Assembly: GCF_026625045.1 (NCBI RefSeq)
Contig: NZ_CP113089.1
Coordinates: 496,001-560,000, forward strand
DNA length: 64,000 nt
DNA from: Microcella daejeonensis
Lineage (GTDB): Bacteria; Actinomycetota; Actinomycetes; Actinomycetales; Microbacteriaceae
Direction of reading: 5' to 3'
Notes under the pieces: generated by a model
Databases searched by the model: none
The model's input: only the letters and a program-made list of their open reading frames with translations
What the model was told of the DNA's origin: nothing
Shown here: positions 23,681 through 32,992 of the stretch, one piece after another
Layout: the number at the start of each line of letters is the position of its first letter
How positions within the stretch are numbered: the first letter of the stretch is position 1
Position numbers and translations under genes: made by a program

Positions 23681-25050
23681 TGGGACACCTCCGTCTTGCG
23701 GGCGAATCGAGGCAGACGCCACTGGTACGTGCCGTCGGGGGTCGGCAGGCGGAAGATCGAGCGCACGAGCGGCGGTGCCGCGATGAAGAGCACGATGAAC
23801 GACTGCACGACGAGGACGATGTCGACCGGGATGCCCTCCGAGGCCTGCATCGTGAACGAGCCGGCCTTCAGGGCCCCGAACAGCAGCCCGGCGAAGAAGA
23901 CGCCCCAGGGCTTGGATCGGCCGAGCAGCGCCACGGTGATGGCGTCGAAGCCGATGCCGGCGTCGAGACCCGCGGCGAAGCCCCCGGTGAAGTTGCCGAG
24001 CACCTGCTGCACCCCGGCGAGCCCGACGAGCGCGCCGGCGATGAGCATGACCTTCACGTAGACGGCCTTCACGTCGATGCCCGCCGTCTGCGCCGCGTGC
24101 GGGTTCTCGCCGACCGCGCGGAACTGGAAGCCCATCGCCGAGCGGTTGAGCAGGTACCAGACGTAGATCGTGGCGAGCACGACGAGCACGAAGCCGATGT
24201 CGAGGTTGTACTGCGGGCCGAGCAGGCTCGGGTACTGCGCCGACTCGAGGATGGGACCGCTCTGCGGATTGTTCTGCCCCGGCTCCTGCAGCGCGCCCGG
24301 CGTGCGCAGCAGGAACGAGATGAGGTAGAACGCGATGTAGTTGAGCATGATCGTGACGATCACCTCGTGCGCGCCGGTGCGCGCCTTCAGCAGGCCGACG
24401 ATGCCGCCCCAGATCGCGCCGCCGATGATGCCGACGACGAGGGCGACGATGAGGTGCAGGCCCGGCGCCATCGGCACGTAGGCCCCGACGTAGCCGGCGG
24501 CGGCTGCCGCGATGAGGATCTGACCGCGGCCGCCGATGTTGAACAGACCCACGCGGAAGGCGAGCGCCACGCCGAGGCCGGCCGCGATGAGCGGCGTGGC
24601 GAAAACGATGGTCTCGGTCAGCGGGCGGATCGCGACCGCGAAGCCGCGGTCGGTCTCGTAGTTGAAGATCGACCCGCGGAACAGGGCGGCGTACCCTCCG
24701 CTGACGGCATCCCACGCGGCGCGCAGCATGTCGGTGGGGCGCGAGAAGAAGTAGCCGGCGGTCTCGGCGACGCGCTCATCGGTGAGGACGATCAGCAGTC
24801 CGCCGAAGACGAGCGCGAGCACCACGGCGAGCACCGAGATGGCCGCGCTGCCGCCGAAGATCTCCTTCAGCAGCTGGTTCGACTTCGGCTGCTCGTGCGG
24901 GGTTCCCGCCGCGGCACCGGTGGTCGCGGGATCGTGCGGCCCGGTCGCCTCGGCGGCGACGGCGGCCGTGGTCGGCGCGGCCGGGAGGCCGTTGCCGGGG
25001 CCCTCGGGAACGCGACCGCTGTGCGGGGGCGTGGTGTTCGAGTCGCTCAT
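23677..25050 (-). CDS. Nucleoside ABC transporter permease (first)
   Basis: The 457-residue membrane protein has a long polar N-terminal extension (about 60 residues, rich in Ala, Thr, Pro), then about ten helices. RVGLFNIGGRGQILIAAAA is the cytoplasmic coupling motif of the family, and AVGENPHAAQTAGIDV matches the EAA-like loop of the partner. It is the first half of the membrane channel for nucleoside uptake. ATG overlaps the stop of the ATP-binding gene. A large loop around residues 250-275 (LQEPGQNNPQSGP) probably faces the outside. Confidence 0.9.
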   Translation of the reverse strand: MSDSNTTPPHSGRVPEGPGNGLPAAPTTAAVAAEATGPHDPATTGAAAGTPHEQPKSNQLLKEIFGGSAAISVLAVVLALVFGGLLIVLTDERVAETAGYFFSRPTDMLRAAWDAVSGGYAALFRGSIFNYETDRGFAVAIRPLTETIVFATPLIAAGLGVALAFRVGLFNIGGRGQILIAAAAAGYVGAYVPMAPGLHLIVALVVGIIGGAIWGGIVGLLKARTGAHEVIVTIMLNYIAFYLISFLLRTPGALQEPGQNNPQSGPILESAQYPSLLGPQYNLDIGFVLVVLATIYVWYLLNRSAMGFQFRAVGENPHAAQTAGIDVKAVYVKVMLIAGALVGLAGVQQVLGNFTGGFAAGLDAGIGFDAITVALLGRSKPWGVFFAGLLFGALKAGSFTMQASEGIPVDIVLVVQSFIVLFIAAPPLVRSIFRLPTPDGTYQWRLPRFARKTEVSQ

Positions 25051-26561
25051 GCGGCCACCTCCGCCGGCGTCTCGCCGGCCATCATCAATCCGAGAACGTC
25101 GCGGGGGGTGTCGCCGGGCACGATGCCGACGATCCGCCCGCGGTACATGACCGCGATGCGGTCGGCGAGCGCGACGACCTCGTCGAGCTCGGTCGAGACC
25201 ACGATCACCGGCACGCCGGCGTCGCGCGTGGCGACGATGCGCTTGTGCACGAACTCGATCGATCCGACGTCGAGGCCGCGCGTGGGCTGGGCGGCGATGA
25301 AGAGGCGCAGCTCGCGGCTCAGCTCGCGGGCGAGCACGACCTTCTGCTGGTTGCCGCCCGAGAGGCGGCCCACCTTGGTCGTGATGCCCTGCGCGCGCAC
25401 GTCGAACTCGCGCACCTTCTCCTCCGCGAAGCGGTCGAGGTCGGCGAGCTGCAGGGTGCCGCGCTTGACGAAGGGCTCGCCGGTCGAGCGGTCGAGCATG
25501 AGGTTCTCGGCGATCGTGAACTCCTTCACGATGCCGTCCTCGCTGCGGTCCTCGGGCACGAAGCCGACGCCGGCGTCGAGCACCTGGCGCGTGGAGCGGC
25601 CGATGAGCTCGGCGCCGTCGAGCGAGATCGAGCCGGCCGTGTGGCGCTGCAGGCCCATGATGGCCTCGGTGAGCTCGGTCTGCCCGTTGCCCTGCACGCC
25701 GGCGATCGCGAGGATCTCGCCGCGGCGGATGCTGAACGAGATGCCGTCGACGAGCACCTGGCCGAGCGGGTCGGTGACGGTGAGGTCGCGCACCACGAGG
25801 GCGTCGTCGCCCGGCGTCGCCGTGTCCTTGTCGACCGTGAGGTCGACCGCGCGGCCGACCATGAGGGAGGCGAGCTCGGCGTTGCTCGCCGTCGGCGAGG
25901 CCTCGCCGACGACCGCCCCGAGCCGGATGACCGTGATGCGGTCGGCGACCTCGCGCACCTCGCGCAGCTTGTGCGTGATGAAGACGATCGACGTGCCCTC
26001 GTCCTTGAGCTGGCGCATGATGCCCATGAGCTCGTCGGTCTCCTGCGGCGTGAGCACGGCGGTCGGCTCGTCGAAGACGAGCACGTTCGCGTTGCGCGAC
26101 AGGGCCTTGATGATCTCGACGCGCTGCTGCACGCCGACGGGCAGATCCTCGATCTTGGCGTCGGGGTCGATCTCGAAGCCGAAGCGGGCCGAGATCTCGC
26201 GCACCTTCGCCCGGGCGGCGTCGAGGTCGAGCAGACCGGCCGCGCGCGTCTTCTCGTTGCCGAGCATGACGTTCTCGGCCACCGTGAAGACGGGGATGAG
26301 CATGAAGTGCTGGTGCACCATGCCGATGCCCGCGTTCATCGCGTCGCCCGGCCCGGAGAAGGCCTGCACCTGGTCGTCGAGCAGGATCTCGCCCTCGTCG
26401 GCCTGGTACAGGCCGTAGAGGGTGTTCATCAACGTGGACTTGCCCGCACCGTTCTCGCCGAGCAGGGCGTGGATCTCGCCGGGCTGCACGATGAGGTCGA
26501 TGTGGTCGTTGGCGACCAGTGCGCCGAAGCGCTTGGTGATGCCACGAAGCTCGAGTTTCAT
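25047..26561 (-). CDS. Nucleoside ABC transporter ATP-binding protein (tandem ATPase)
   Basis: The 504-residue protein carries two ATPase domains. The first has a full Walker A (GENGAGKST, 35-43), LVFDEPTAVLTP and a VGVQQRVEI signature. The second has a weakened Walker A (GVQGNGQTEL), the LSGGNQQKVVLARE signature and AAQPTRGLDVGS in place of the usual Walker B. That asymmetry is normal in the RbsA/nucleoside group. It powers both permeases of the operon. Its start lies 249 nt after the BMP stop, with a stable hairpin in between, so it may also have its own promoter. Confidence 0.93.
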   Translation of the reverse strand: MKLELRGITKRFGALVANDHIDLIVQPGEIHALLGENGAGKSTLMNTLYGLYQADEGEILLDDQVQAFSGPGDAMNAGIGMVHQHFMLIPVFTVAENVMLGNEKTRAAGLLDLDAARAKVREISARFGFEIDPDAKIEDLPVGVQQRVEIIKALSRNANVLVFDEPTAVLTPQETDELMGIMRQLKDEGTSIVFITHKLREVREVADRITVIRLGAVVGEASPTASNAELASLMVGRAVDLTVDKDTATPGDDALVVRDLTVTDPLGQVLVDGISFSIRRGEILAIAGVQGNGQTELTEAIMGLQRHTAGSISLDGAELIGRSTRQVLDAGVGFVPEDRSEDGIVKEFTIAENLMLDRSTGEPFVKRGTLQLADLDRFAEEKVREFDVRAQGITTKVGRLSGGNQQKVVLARELSRELRLFIAAQPTRGLDVGSIEFVHKRIVATRDAGVPVIVVSTELDEVVALADRIAVMYRGRIVGIVPGDTPRDVLGLMMAGETPAEVAA

Positions 26562-26760
26562 GCTCCGCGCCTTCCCGCGCCGTGGGTGGGCCGGCGCTGT
26601 GCGAGTGGTGGTGTTCCGGGTTCCGCAGGCCGCAGCAGGGCGACCGCGGCGTGCCCTGCGGCTAATGGTACGGGAGCGCAGCCACCGCGATATGAGCAGG
26701 GATGCGCGCATCTGAGCAGGATCCCCGTCGGCGAGCGGCGGCGGGAGCCCGGAGAACGGG

Positions 26761-26793
26761 CCGGGGGAGGCCAGCAGCGCTGGCCTCCCCCGG
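26761..26793 (-). terminator. 14-bp hairpin after the nucleoside-binding lipoprotein gene
   Basis: CCGGGGGAGGCCAG and its exact complement CTGGCCTCCCCCGG flank a 5-nt loop, 17 nt past the BMP stop. There is no T tract. It probably keeps the binding-protein message more abundant than that of the transporter. Confidence 0.6.
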
Positions 26794-26809
26794 ATGGAAC
26801 TGGCTCGGA

Positions 26810-27898
26810 CTACTGACCGGGCGACGCCGGCGAGCTGACCTCGATCGAGCCGTCGACGATGCCGGCGGTGATCTCGTCGAGCTGCGCCTGGAGCTCGGCG
26901 TCGACGAGCGACTCGAAGTCGTGGAACGGGGCGAGGCCCACGCCCTCGTTCTCGAGGGTGCCGACGTAGGGCGAGTTGTCGAAGTTGCCCTCGCCGGCGG
27001 CCATGACGACGTCGTACACGCCGTTGCTGATGTTCTTCAGCACCGAGGTGAGGAGGAGGTCTCCGACGCTCGGGTCGGTCTCGAACACGTCGGAGTCGAC
27101 GCCGAGGAGGGCGACCTCACGGCCGGAGTCGCGGATGGCCTCGGCGGCCGACTGGTAGATCGGGCCACCGACGGGCAGCAGCACGTCGACGTTCTGGTCG
27201 AGCAGGCCCTGCGCCACCGTGAGCGCCTCGGTGCCGGCGTCGAAGCCGCCGGTGAAGGCGCCGTCCTGCGCCTCGAAGTCCCAGCCGAGGGCCTGGACGT
27301 CGGTGCCGTTGACCTTGTTGTGGTACTCGACGCCCTGCACGAAGCCGTCCATGAAGATCGTGACGGGCGGGATGGGCAGGCCGCCGAAGGTGCCGACGAC
27401 ACCGGTCTCGGAGTAGCTCGCCGCCGCGTAGCCGGCGAGGAACGCCGCCTGGACGGTGTCGAACTGGATCGGCTTGACGTTGTCGCCCTCGACGGCCGAG
27501 TCGATGATCGCGAAGTTGATGTCGGGGTTCGCGGCGGAGGCCTCGGCTGTCGCCTCCTCGAGCAGGAAGCCCACCGTGATGATGAGGTCGCAGCCCTCGT
27601 CGACGAGGCTCTGCACGTTGGGGCCGTAGGCGTTCTCGTCCTGCGACTGCACATCGGTGAACTCGACGCCGAGCTCCTCCGCTGCGCGCTCGAGGCCCTC
27701 GAAGCCGGCCTGGTTGAACGAGCGGTCGTCGAACCCGCCGGCGTCGGAGACGATGCAGGGAAGGAAGTCGAGCGCCTCGTCGGTGGGGCCGGCGGTGCCG
27801 CCCTCCTCGGGCGCCGCGGCGCACCCGGCGAGCACGAGCGCGCTCGCGCCGAGCATGGCAAGACCGCTGACCGCGGCCTTACGGGAAGTGAAGTTCAC
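26810..27898 (-). CDS. BMP-family nucleoside-binding lipoprotein
   Basis: This 362-residue lipoprotein has a basic start, a hydrophobic stretch and the lipobox LVLAGC with C26 as lipid anchor. The mature part has the BMP/PnrA marks DAGGFDDRSFNQAGFEG, ITVGFLLEEAT, FGGLPIPPVTIFMDGF and ALLGVDSDVFET. It captures nucleosides outside the membrane for the importer encoded downstream. GTG 27898 is chosen because GGAGG stands 5 nt before it. It is the promoter-proximal gene of the block. Whether purine or pyrimidine nucleosides bind best is unknown. Confidence 0.93.
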   Translation of the reverse strand: MNFTSRKAAVSGLAMLGASALVLAGCAAAPEEGGTAGPTDEALDFLPCIVSDAGGFDDRSFNQAGFEGLERAAEELGVEFTDVQSQDENAYGPNVQSLVDEGCDLIITVGFLLEEATAEASAANPDINFAIIDSAVEGDNVKPIQFDTVQAAFLAGYAAASYSETGVVGTFGGLPIPPVTIFMDGFVQGVEYHNKVNGTDVQALGWDFEAQDGAFTGGFDAGTEALTVAQGLLDQNVDVLLPVGGPIYQSAAEAIRDSGREVALLGVDSDVFETDPSVGDLLLTSVLKNISNGVYDVVMAAGEGNFDNSPYVGTLENEGVGLAPFHDFESLVDAELQAQLDEITAGIVDGSIEVSSPASPGQ

Positions 27899-28134
27899 TG
27901 TGTCCTCCAAAAAGGTGCCCAGCGAGGGGCGCTGGGGCTGTGTGGCTACACGTTAGCGGTGAGCGGGCCCGCTGAGCAGTGCCGGAGGGGCCGGGTGATG
28001 CAAGCGTTACGAAGATGCGACGCGCCCGAAATTCCGCGGAAATCCAGGGCTCGAACCGGTGGATGCGCGCAGGAGTGCTCGGATGAGCAGGTGGGGGCGC
28101 GCCGGGCGGACGCCGCTCCGGGCTCTCGGGTGCG

Positions 28135-29256
28135 CTAGAGCAGGTCGTTGCGACCGGAGAGCTTGATGGCGTCGACGACGCTCTTCACGCGCTGCGCGTG
28201 CTCGCGCGTGGTCACGAGCAGGGCGTCCGGCGTATCGACGACGACGATGTCGGTGACCCCGATGAGGGAGATGAGCCGCTGGCTCTGGCTGACGACGACG
28301 CCGCTCGAGGAGTCGGCGAGCACGCGCGCGCCCTCGCCGAGGATCGCCAGGTCGCCGGTGCGACCGCCCGAGAGCAGCTTCGCGAGCGAGGAGAAGTCTC
28401 CGACGTCGTCCCACGGGAAGTCGCCGCGCACCACCGCGAGGCGCCCGGCCGCCGCGGCGGGCTCGGCCACGGAGTAGTCGATCGCGATCTTCGTCAGCAT
28501 CGGCCAGATGGCGTCGACGACGCGGTCGCGCTTCGGGGTGTCCCAGGCCTCGGCCATCTGCAGCAGGCCGTCGTGCAGCTCGGGGTGCGTCTCCGCCAGC
28601 TGGGCGAGCAGCCGGTCGGCCCGGGCGATGAACATGCCCGCGTTCCAGAGGTAGTCGCCGGAGGCGACGTACGCCGTCGCCGTGTCGAGGTCGGGCTTCT
28701 CGACGAAGCGCTCGACGAGCTCGGCGTGCGGCGCCCCGTCGACGTCGAGGTCGGCGCCGCAGCGGATGTAGCCGAAGCCCACCGAGGGCTCGGTCGGCGT
28801 GATGCCGATCGTCGTGATGTAACCGGCGCGGGCGACCGCGACCGCCTCGGCGACGGCTGCGCGGAATCGAGGGGCGTCGGAGATGACGTGATCGGCCGCG
28901 AACGACCCGATCACGACGTCGGGGTTGCGCCGGTGCAGGATGGCCGCCGCGAGTCCGATCGCGGCCGAGGAGTCCTTCGGCTCGGTCTCGAGGATGATGT
29001 TCTGCGCGCGCAGCTCGGGCAGCTGCTTCTCGACCGCCCCGCGGTGGGCCCGCCCGGTGACGACCGTGATGCCGTCCTCGCCGCAGAGCGGCAGCAGGCG
29101 CTGCCAGGTGTCGCGCAGGAGCGTGTGGCCGCTGCCGGTGAGGTCGTGGAGGAACTTGGGCGCCTCGGCCCGCGAGAGCGGCCAGAGCCTCGATCCGACG
29201 CCGCCCGCGGGGATGATGGCGTGGAAGTCGGCGAGGGGTCCTTCGAGTCGCTCCAT
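28135..29256 (-). CDS. manC: Mannose-1-phosphate guanylyltransferase
   Basis: This 373-residue nucleotidyltransferase begins with HAIIPAGGVGSRLWPLSR, the GTP-binding signature, and has FVEKPDLDTA and DYSVAEP further on. It makes GDP-mannose, the donor for mannan, lipoglycan and protein mannosylation. It lacks the C-terminal isomerase domain of the bifunctional type. ATG 29256 has TAGGGT 8 nt upstream, a leaderless pattern. It is divergent from sdhC, and no mannose gene is beside it. Confidence 0.92.
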   Translation of the reverse strand: MERLEGPLADFHAIIPAGGVGSRLWPLSRAEAPKFLHDLTGSGHTLLRDTWQRLLPLCGEDGITVVTGRAHRGAVEKQLPELRAQNIILETEPKDSSAAIGLAAAILHRRNPDVVIGSFAADHVISDAPRFRAAVAEAVAVARAGYITTIGITPTEPSVGFGYIRCGADLDVDGAPHAELVERFVEKPDLDTATAYVASGDYLWNAGMFIARADRLLAQLAETHPELHDGLLQMAEAWDTPKRDRVVDAIWPMLTKIAIDYSVAEPAAAAGRLAVVRGDFPWDDVGDFSSLAKLLSGGRTGDLAILGEGARVLADSSSGVVVSQSQRLISLIGVTDIVVVDTPDALLVTTREHAQRVKSVVDAIKLSGRNDLL

Positions 29257-29264
29257 AGGGCGAA

Positions 29265-29270
29265 ACCCTA
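29265..29270 (-). promoter_or_regulatory. -10 hexamer for leaderless manC transcript
   Basis: TAGGGT on the minus strand, 8 nt before ATG 29256. Confidence 0.5.
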
Positions 29271-29361
29271 GTGGCGCTCGGCTCGCGACGCATCGCCGGG
29301 CGCGCTCCCGTTTTCGAGGGGGTCGTCAGCGGAGCATCCCGAGCACTCAGATAAGTCGACG

Positions 29362-29367
29362 TAGACT
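29362..29367 (+). promoter_or_regulatory. Probable -10 of the sdh operon
   Basis: TAGACT lies about 100 nt before sdhC and sits within a short inverted repeat AAGTC-GACGTA-GACTT (about 29353-29368) that could be an operator. No clear -35 is visible. Confidence 0.35.
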
Positions 29368-29468
29368 TCAGTCATCGGCGGCCACCAGTCGAGCTCGGTC
29401 CGGGCATCACCGGATCTCATGGACGCAGAATCCTGCGCCCGTCGTCCCTGCCCTGAGGAGGGTTTCTC

Positions 29469-29909
29469 GTGCCAGCGAAGGTAACGGGAGCAGGAGCCGT
29501 CGGCTCCGCACCCCCGACCATCCCCGCTCCCCGACCGTCTCGACTCGCCGGAACGCTGTACCGCGGCCGCGAGGGGATGTGGTCGTGGGTGCTCCACCGC
29601 ATCACCGGCGTGGCCATCTACTTCTTCCTGCTCGTCCACATCCTCGACACCGCGCTCGTGCGGGTCAGCCCCGAGGCTTACAACATCGTGATCGGCTCGT
29701 ACCAGACGCCGATCATGGGCCTCGGCGAGCTCGCCCTCGTCGGCGCGATCGGATTCCACGCGCTCAACGGGCTGCGGATCATCCTCGTCGACTTCTGGGG
29801 CGTCGGAACCCGCTACCAGCGCGCCATGTTCTACGGCGTGCTGGGCACCTGGGCCGTCCTGATGATCGGCTTTGCCCCCCGCCACCTCATGCACGTCTTC
29901 GGAGGCTGA
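29469..29909 (+). CDS. sdhC: Succinate dehydrogenase cytochrome b556 subunit
   Basis: The 146-residue membrane subunit has about three helices. The family signature is SWVLHRITGVAIYFFLLVHI, and the LVGAIGFHALNGLR helix supplies a heme-ligand histidine. It anchors the SdhAB enzyme and takes part in quinone reduction. GTG 29469 follows GAGGAGGG at a spacing suited to translation. It is the first gene of sdhCDAB. Confidence 0.93.
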   Translation: MPAKVTGAGAVGSAPPTIPAPRPSRLAGTLYRGREGMWSWVLHRITGVAIYFFLLVHILDTALVRVSPEAYNIVIGSYQTPIMGLGELALVGAIGFHALNGLRIILVDFWGVGTRYQRAMFYGVLGTWAVLMIGFAPRHLMHVFGG

Positions 29910-29911
29910 TC

Positions 29912-30355
29912 ATGACGACCATCGACGCACCCCGCAGCCCGTACGCGACGACCCGCACGGGCGTCAACTGGGAGAAGTGGGGCTGGATCTACATGCGCGC
30001 ATCGGGCGTCGTGCTCGTCGTGCTGATCTTCGGCCACCTCTTCGTCAACCTCTTCCTCGGCGAGGGCGTGAAGCAGATCGACTTCGCCTTCGTCGCCGGC
30101 AAGCTCGCCGACCCGTTCTGGAAGGTGTGGGACACCGCGCTGCTCTGGCTCGCGATGATCCACGGCGCCAACGGCATGCGCACGATCGTCAACGACTACG
30201 TCGCGAAGCCCCAGGTGCGCCGCATCCTGCTCGGCGCGATCGCCGTCTCGACCGCCGCCCTGGTGATCCTCGGCACGCTCGTGATCTACACCTTCGACCC
30301 GTGCCCCGCCGGCGCGGACCCCGCTCTCGTCGCATCGTTCTGTGAGGACCTCTGA
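29912..30355 (+). CDS. sdhD: Succinate dehydrogenase hydrophobic membrane anchor subunit
   Basis: The 147-residue protein has three helices. A first helix with [20 protein letters not shown] holds a likely heme or quinone-site histidine, and [16 protein letters not shown] is the second conserved helix. It ends in a short Cys-containing outer tail. The start is 2 nt past sdhC with GGAGG upstream, and its stop overlaps the sdhA ATG. Confidence 0.92.
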   Translation: MTTIDAPRSPYATTRTGVNWEKWGWIYMRASGVVLVVLIFGHLFVNLFLGEGVKQIDFAFVAGKLADPFWKVWDTALLWLAMIHGANGMRTIVNDYVAKPQVRRILLGAIAVSTAALVILGTLVIYTFDPCPAGADPALVASFCEDL

Positions 30356-32142
30356 TGACTGACACCATGACCTCCCCCGCCGCGCCGGTCGTGCACCAGC
30401 ACGAGTTCGACGTGGTCATCGTCGGCGCCGGCGGCGCCGGCATGCGCGCCGCCATCGAGGCCGGCCCCAACGCCAAGACCGCCGTGATCTCCAAGCTCTA
30501 CCCGACGCGCTCCCACACGGGCGCCGCGCAGGGCGGCATGGCCGCCGCCCTCGCCAACGTCGAGGAGGACAGCTGGGAGTGGCACACCTTCGACACCGTC
30601 AAGGGCGGCGACTACCTCGTCGACCAGGACGCGGCCGAGATCCTCGCGAAGGAGGCCATCGACGCGATCATCGACCTCGAGAACATGGGCCTGCCTTTCA
30701 ACCGCACGCCCGACGGCAAGATCGACCAGCGCCGCTTCGGCGGCCACACCCGCGACCACGGCAAGGCGCCCGTGCGCCGCGCCTGCTACGCGGCCGACCG
30801 CACCGGCCACATGATCCTGCAGACGCTGTTCCAGAACTGCGTCAAGCTCGGCATCGAGTTCTACAACGAGTACTACGTGCTCGACCTGGTCATGAACGAG
30901 GGCAAGGCCGCGGGCGTCGTCGCCTACGAGCTCGCCACCGGCGAGCTGCACGTGTTCCGCGCGAAGAGCATCGTCTTCGCCACCGGCGGCTTCGGCAAGA
31001 TCTACAAGACCACCTCCAACGCGCACACCCTCACGGGCGACGGCGTCGGCATCATCTGGCGCAAGGGCATCCCGCTCGAGGACATGGAGTTCTTCCAGTT
31101 CCACCCGACCGGGCTCGCGGGCCTCGGCATCCTCCTCACCGAGGGCGCGCGCGGCGAGGGAGCGATCCTCCGCAACGCCAGCGGCGAGCGGTTCATGGAG
31201 CGCTACGCCCCCACGATCAAGGACCTGGCGCCGCGCGACATCATCTCGCGCTGCATGGTGCAGGAGGTCGCGGAGGGTCGCGGCGCCGGCCCCAACAAGG
31301 ACTACGTGCTGCTCGACTGCACCCACCTCGGCGCCGAGGTGCTCGAGACCAAGCTCCCCGACATCACCGAGTTCGCGCGAACCTACCTCGGCGTCGACCC
31401 CGTGCACGAGCCCGTGCCGGTGATGCCGACCGCGCACTACGCGATGGGGGGCATCCCGACCAACATCAAGGCCGAGGTGCTCAGCGACAACGACACCGTC
31501 ATCCCCGGCCTCTACGCCGCCGGCGAGTGCGCGTGCGTCTCGGTGCACGGCTCGAACCGCCTCGGCACCAACTCGCTGCTCGACATCAACGTCTTCGGCA
31601 AGCGCGCCGGCCGTTACTCGGTCGAGTACGCCCGCACCGCCGAGTTCGTGCCGATGCCCGAGGACCCGGCCAAGGAGGTCCGCGAGCTCGTCGAGCGCCT
31701 GCGCACCTCGACCGGCACCGAGCGCGTGTCGGTGCTCCGCAAGGAGCTGCAGGAGGAGATGGACAAGAACGCCCAGGTCTTCCGCACCGAGGAGAGCCTC
31801 GAGAGCGTCACCAAGACCATCGAGCGCCTGCGCGACCGGTACCAGAACATCGGGATCCAGGACCGCGGCAAGCGCTTCAACACCGACCTCCTCGAGGCGA
31901 TCGAGCTGGGCTTCCTGCTCGACATCGCCGAGGTCGTCGTCTACTCGGCGCGCAACCGCAAGGAGAGCCGCGGCGGCCACATGCGCGACGACTTCCCCGA
32001 CCGCAATGACGCCGATTACATGCAGCACACGATGGCGTACCTCACGGGCGACGCGCACAGCGCCGACGCCAGCGACCACATCCGCATGGATTGGAAGCCC
32101 GTCGTGATCACCCACTACCAGCCCATGGAGAGGAAGTACTGA
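30355..32142 (+). CDS. sdhA: Succinate dehydrogenase flavoprotein subunit
   Basis: This is a 595-residue FAD enzyme that oxidises succinate to fumarate. FAD-binding [17 protein letters not shown] begins at residue 19, and H54 in [11 protein letters not shown] is the covalent flavin site. [12 protein letters not shown] and the active-site [10 protein letters not shown] follow. The [17 protein letters not shown] segment completes the flavin pocket. The length and order (C-D-A-B) match the four-subunit type. ATG overlaps the sdhD stop (TGATG), and its own stop overlaps the sdhB start. Confidence 0.96.
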   Translation: MTDTMTSPAAPVVHQHEFDVVIVGAGGAGMRAAIEAGPNAKTAVISKLYPTRSHTGAAQGGMAAALANVEEDSWEWHTFDTVKGGDYLVDQDAAEILAKEAIDAIIDLENMGLPFNRTPDGKIDQRRFGGHTRDHGKAPVRRACYAADRTGHMILQTLFQNCVKLGIEFYNEYYVLDLVMNEGKAAGVVAYELATGELHVFRAKSIVFATGGFGKIYKTTSNAHTLTGDGVGIIWRKGIPLEDMEFFQFHPTGLAGLGILLTEGARGEGAILRNASGERFMERYAPTIKDLAPRDIISRCMVQEVAEGRGAGPNKDYVLLDCTHLGAEVLETKLPDITEFARTYLGVDPVHEPVPVMPTAHYAMGGIPTNIKAEVLSDNDTVIPGLYAAGECACVSVHGSNRLGTNSLLDINVFGKRAGRYSVEYARTAEFVPMPEDPAKEVRELVERLRTSTGTERVSVLRKELQEEMDKNAQVFRTEESLESVTKTIERLRDRYQNIGIQDRGKRFNTDLLEAIELGFLLDIAEVVVYSARNRKESRGGHMRDDFPDRNDADYMQHTMAYLTGDAHSADASDHIRMDWKPVVITHYQPMERKY

Positions 32143-32894
32143 TGGCGACCGCCACTGCAACCCCGGCCGCCGAGGTCGGCGCCGTCCAGGCGTTCACCGT
32201 CACCCTCATCGTGCGGCGCTTCGATCCCGAGAAGGATGCGGAACCGTACTGGGAGGACTTCGACGTCGAGATGTACTCGACCGACCGCGTGCTCGACGCG
32301 CTGCACAAGATCAAGTGGGATCAGGACGGCACGCTGTCGTTCCGCCGCTCGTGCGCCCACGGCATCTGCGGCTCGGACGCCATGCGCATCAACGGCCGCA
32401 ACCGCCTCGCCTGCAAGACGCTCATCAAGGACCTCGACATCACGAAGCCCATCTACGTGGAGGCCATCAAGGGCCTGCCGCTGGAGAAGGACCTGATCGT
32501 CGACATGGAGCCCTTCTTCGAGTCGTACCGCCAGGTGCAGCCGTTCCTCGTCGCGGGCTCGAAGCCCGAGAAGGAGCGCCTGCAGACCATCGAGCAGCGC
32601 GCCCGGTTCGACGACACCACCAAGTGCATCCTCTGCGCCGCGTGCACCTCGTCGTGCCCGGTGTTCTGGACGGACGGGCAGTACTTCGGCCCCGCCGCGA
32701 TCGTCAACGCGCACCGCTTCATCTTCGACAGCCGCGACGAGGCCGCCCAGGTGCGCCTCGACATCCTCAACGACAAGGAGGGCGTGTGGCGCTGCCGCAC
32801 GACCTTCAACTGCTCCGAGGCGTGTCCCCGCGGCATCGAGGTGACCAAGGCCATCGCCGAGGTCAAGCAGGCCATCCTGCGCGGCAAGCCCTAG
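32142..32894 (+). CDS. sdhB: Succinate dehydrogenase iron-sulfur subunit
   Basis: The 250-residue subunit carries electrons from the flavin to quinone through three clusters. The [2Fe-2S] ligands are C71, C76 and C91 with D79 in the third position, as in other Sdh. The [4Fe-4S] motif is CILCAACTSSCP (162-173) with C228. The [3Fe-4S] cysteines are C172, C218 and C224. It is the last gene of the operon; a terminator follows 17 nt after the stop. Confidence 0.95.
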   Translation: MATATATPAAEVGAVQAFTVTLIVRRFDPEKDAEPYWEDFDVEMYSTDRVLDALHKIKWDQDGTLSFRRSCAHGICGSDAMRINGRNRLACKTLIKDLDITKPIYVEAIKGLPLEKDLIVDMEPFFESYRQVQPFLVAGSKPEKERLQTIEQRARFDDTTKCILCAACTSSCPVFWTDGQYFGPAAIVNAHRFIFDSRDEAAQVRLDILNDKEGVWRCRTTFNCSEACPRGIEVTKAIAEVKQAILRGKP

Positions 32895-32910
32895 CTGCTC
32901 CGCGCACGAT

Positions 32911-32944
32911 CGACGGCCCCGGGATGCTCATCCCGGGGCCGTCG
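32911..32944 (+). terminator. Terminator of the sdh operon
   Basis: CGACGGCCCCGGGA (32911-32924) and TCCCGGGGCCGTCG (32931-32944) form a perfect 14-bp stem with a 6-nt loop. Confidence 0.75.
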
Positions 32945-32952
32945 TCATGCGG

Positions 32953-32985
32953 GGCGGCCCGGCCGACCTCGCCGACCGGGCCGCC
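32953..32985 (-). terminator. Terminator of the surface protein gene
   Basis: GGCGGCCCGG (32953-32962) pairs with CCGGGCCGCC (32976-32985), 8 nt past the minus-strand stop at 32993. Confidence 0.6.
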
Positions 32986-32992
32986 GCGCCGA

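Noticed and set aside
22262..24061. A 599-codon plus-strand frame in the nucleoside transporter region
   Set aside because: It is made almost wholly of charged and Ala/Gly/His codons, antisense to two permeases with clear membrane helices.
27998..28013. LacI-like site TGCAAGCGTTACGA before the nucleoside lipoprotein gene
   Set aside because: It breaks the TGNAANCGNTTNCA pattern at two or more fixed positions, so it is too weak to annotate.
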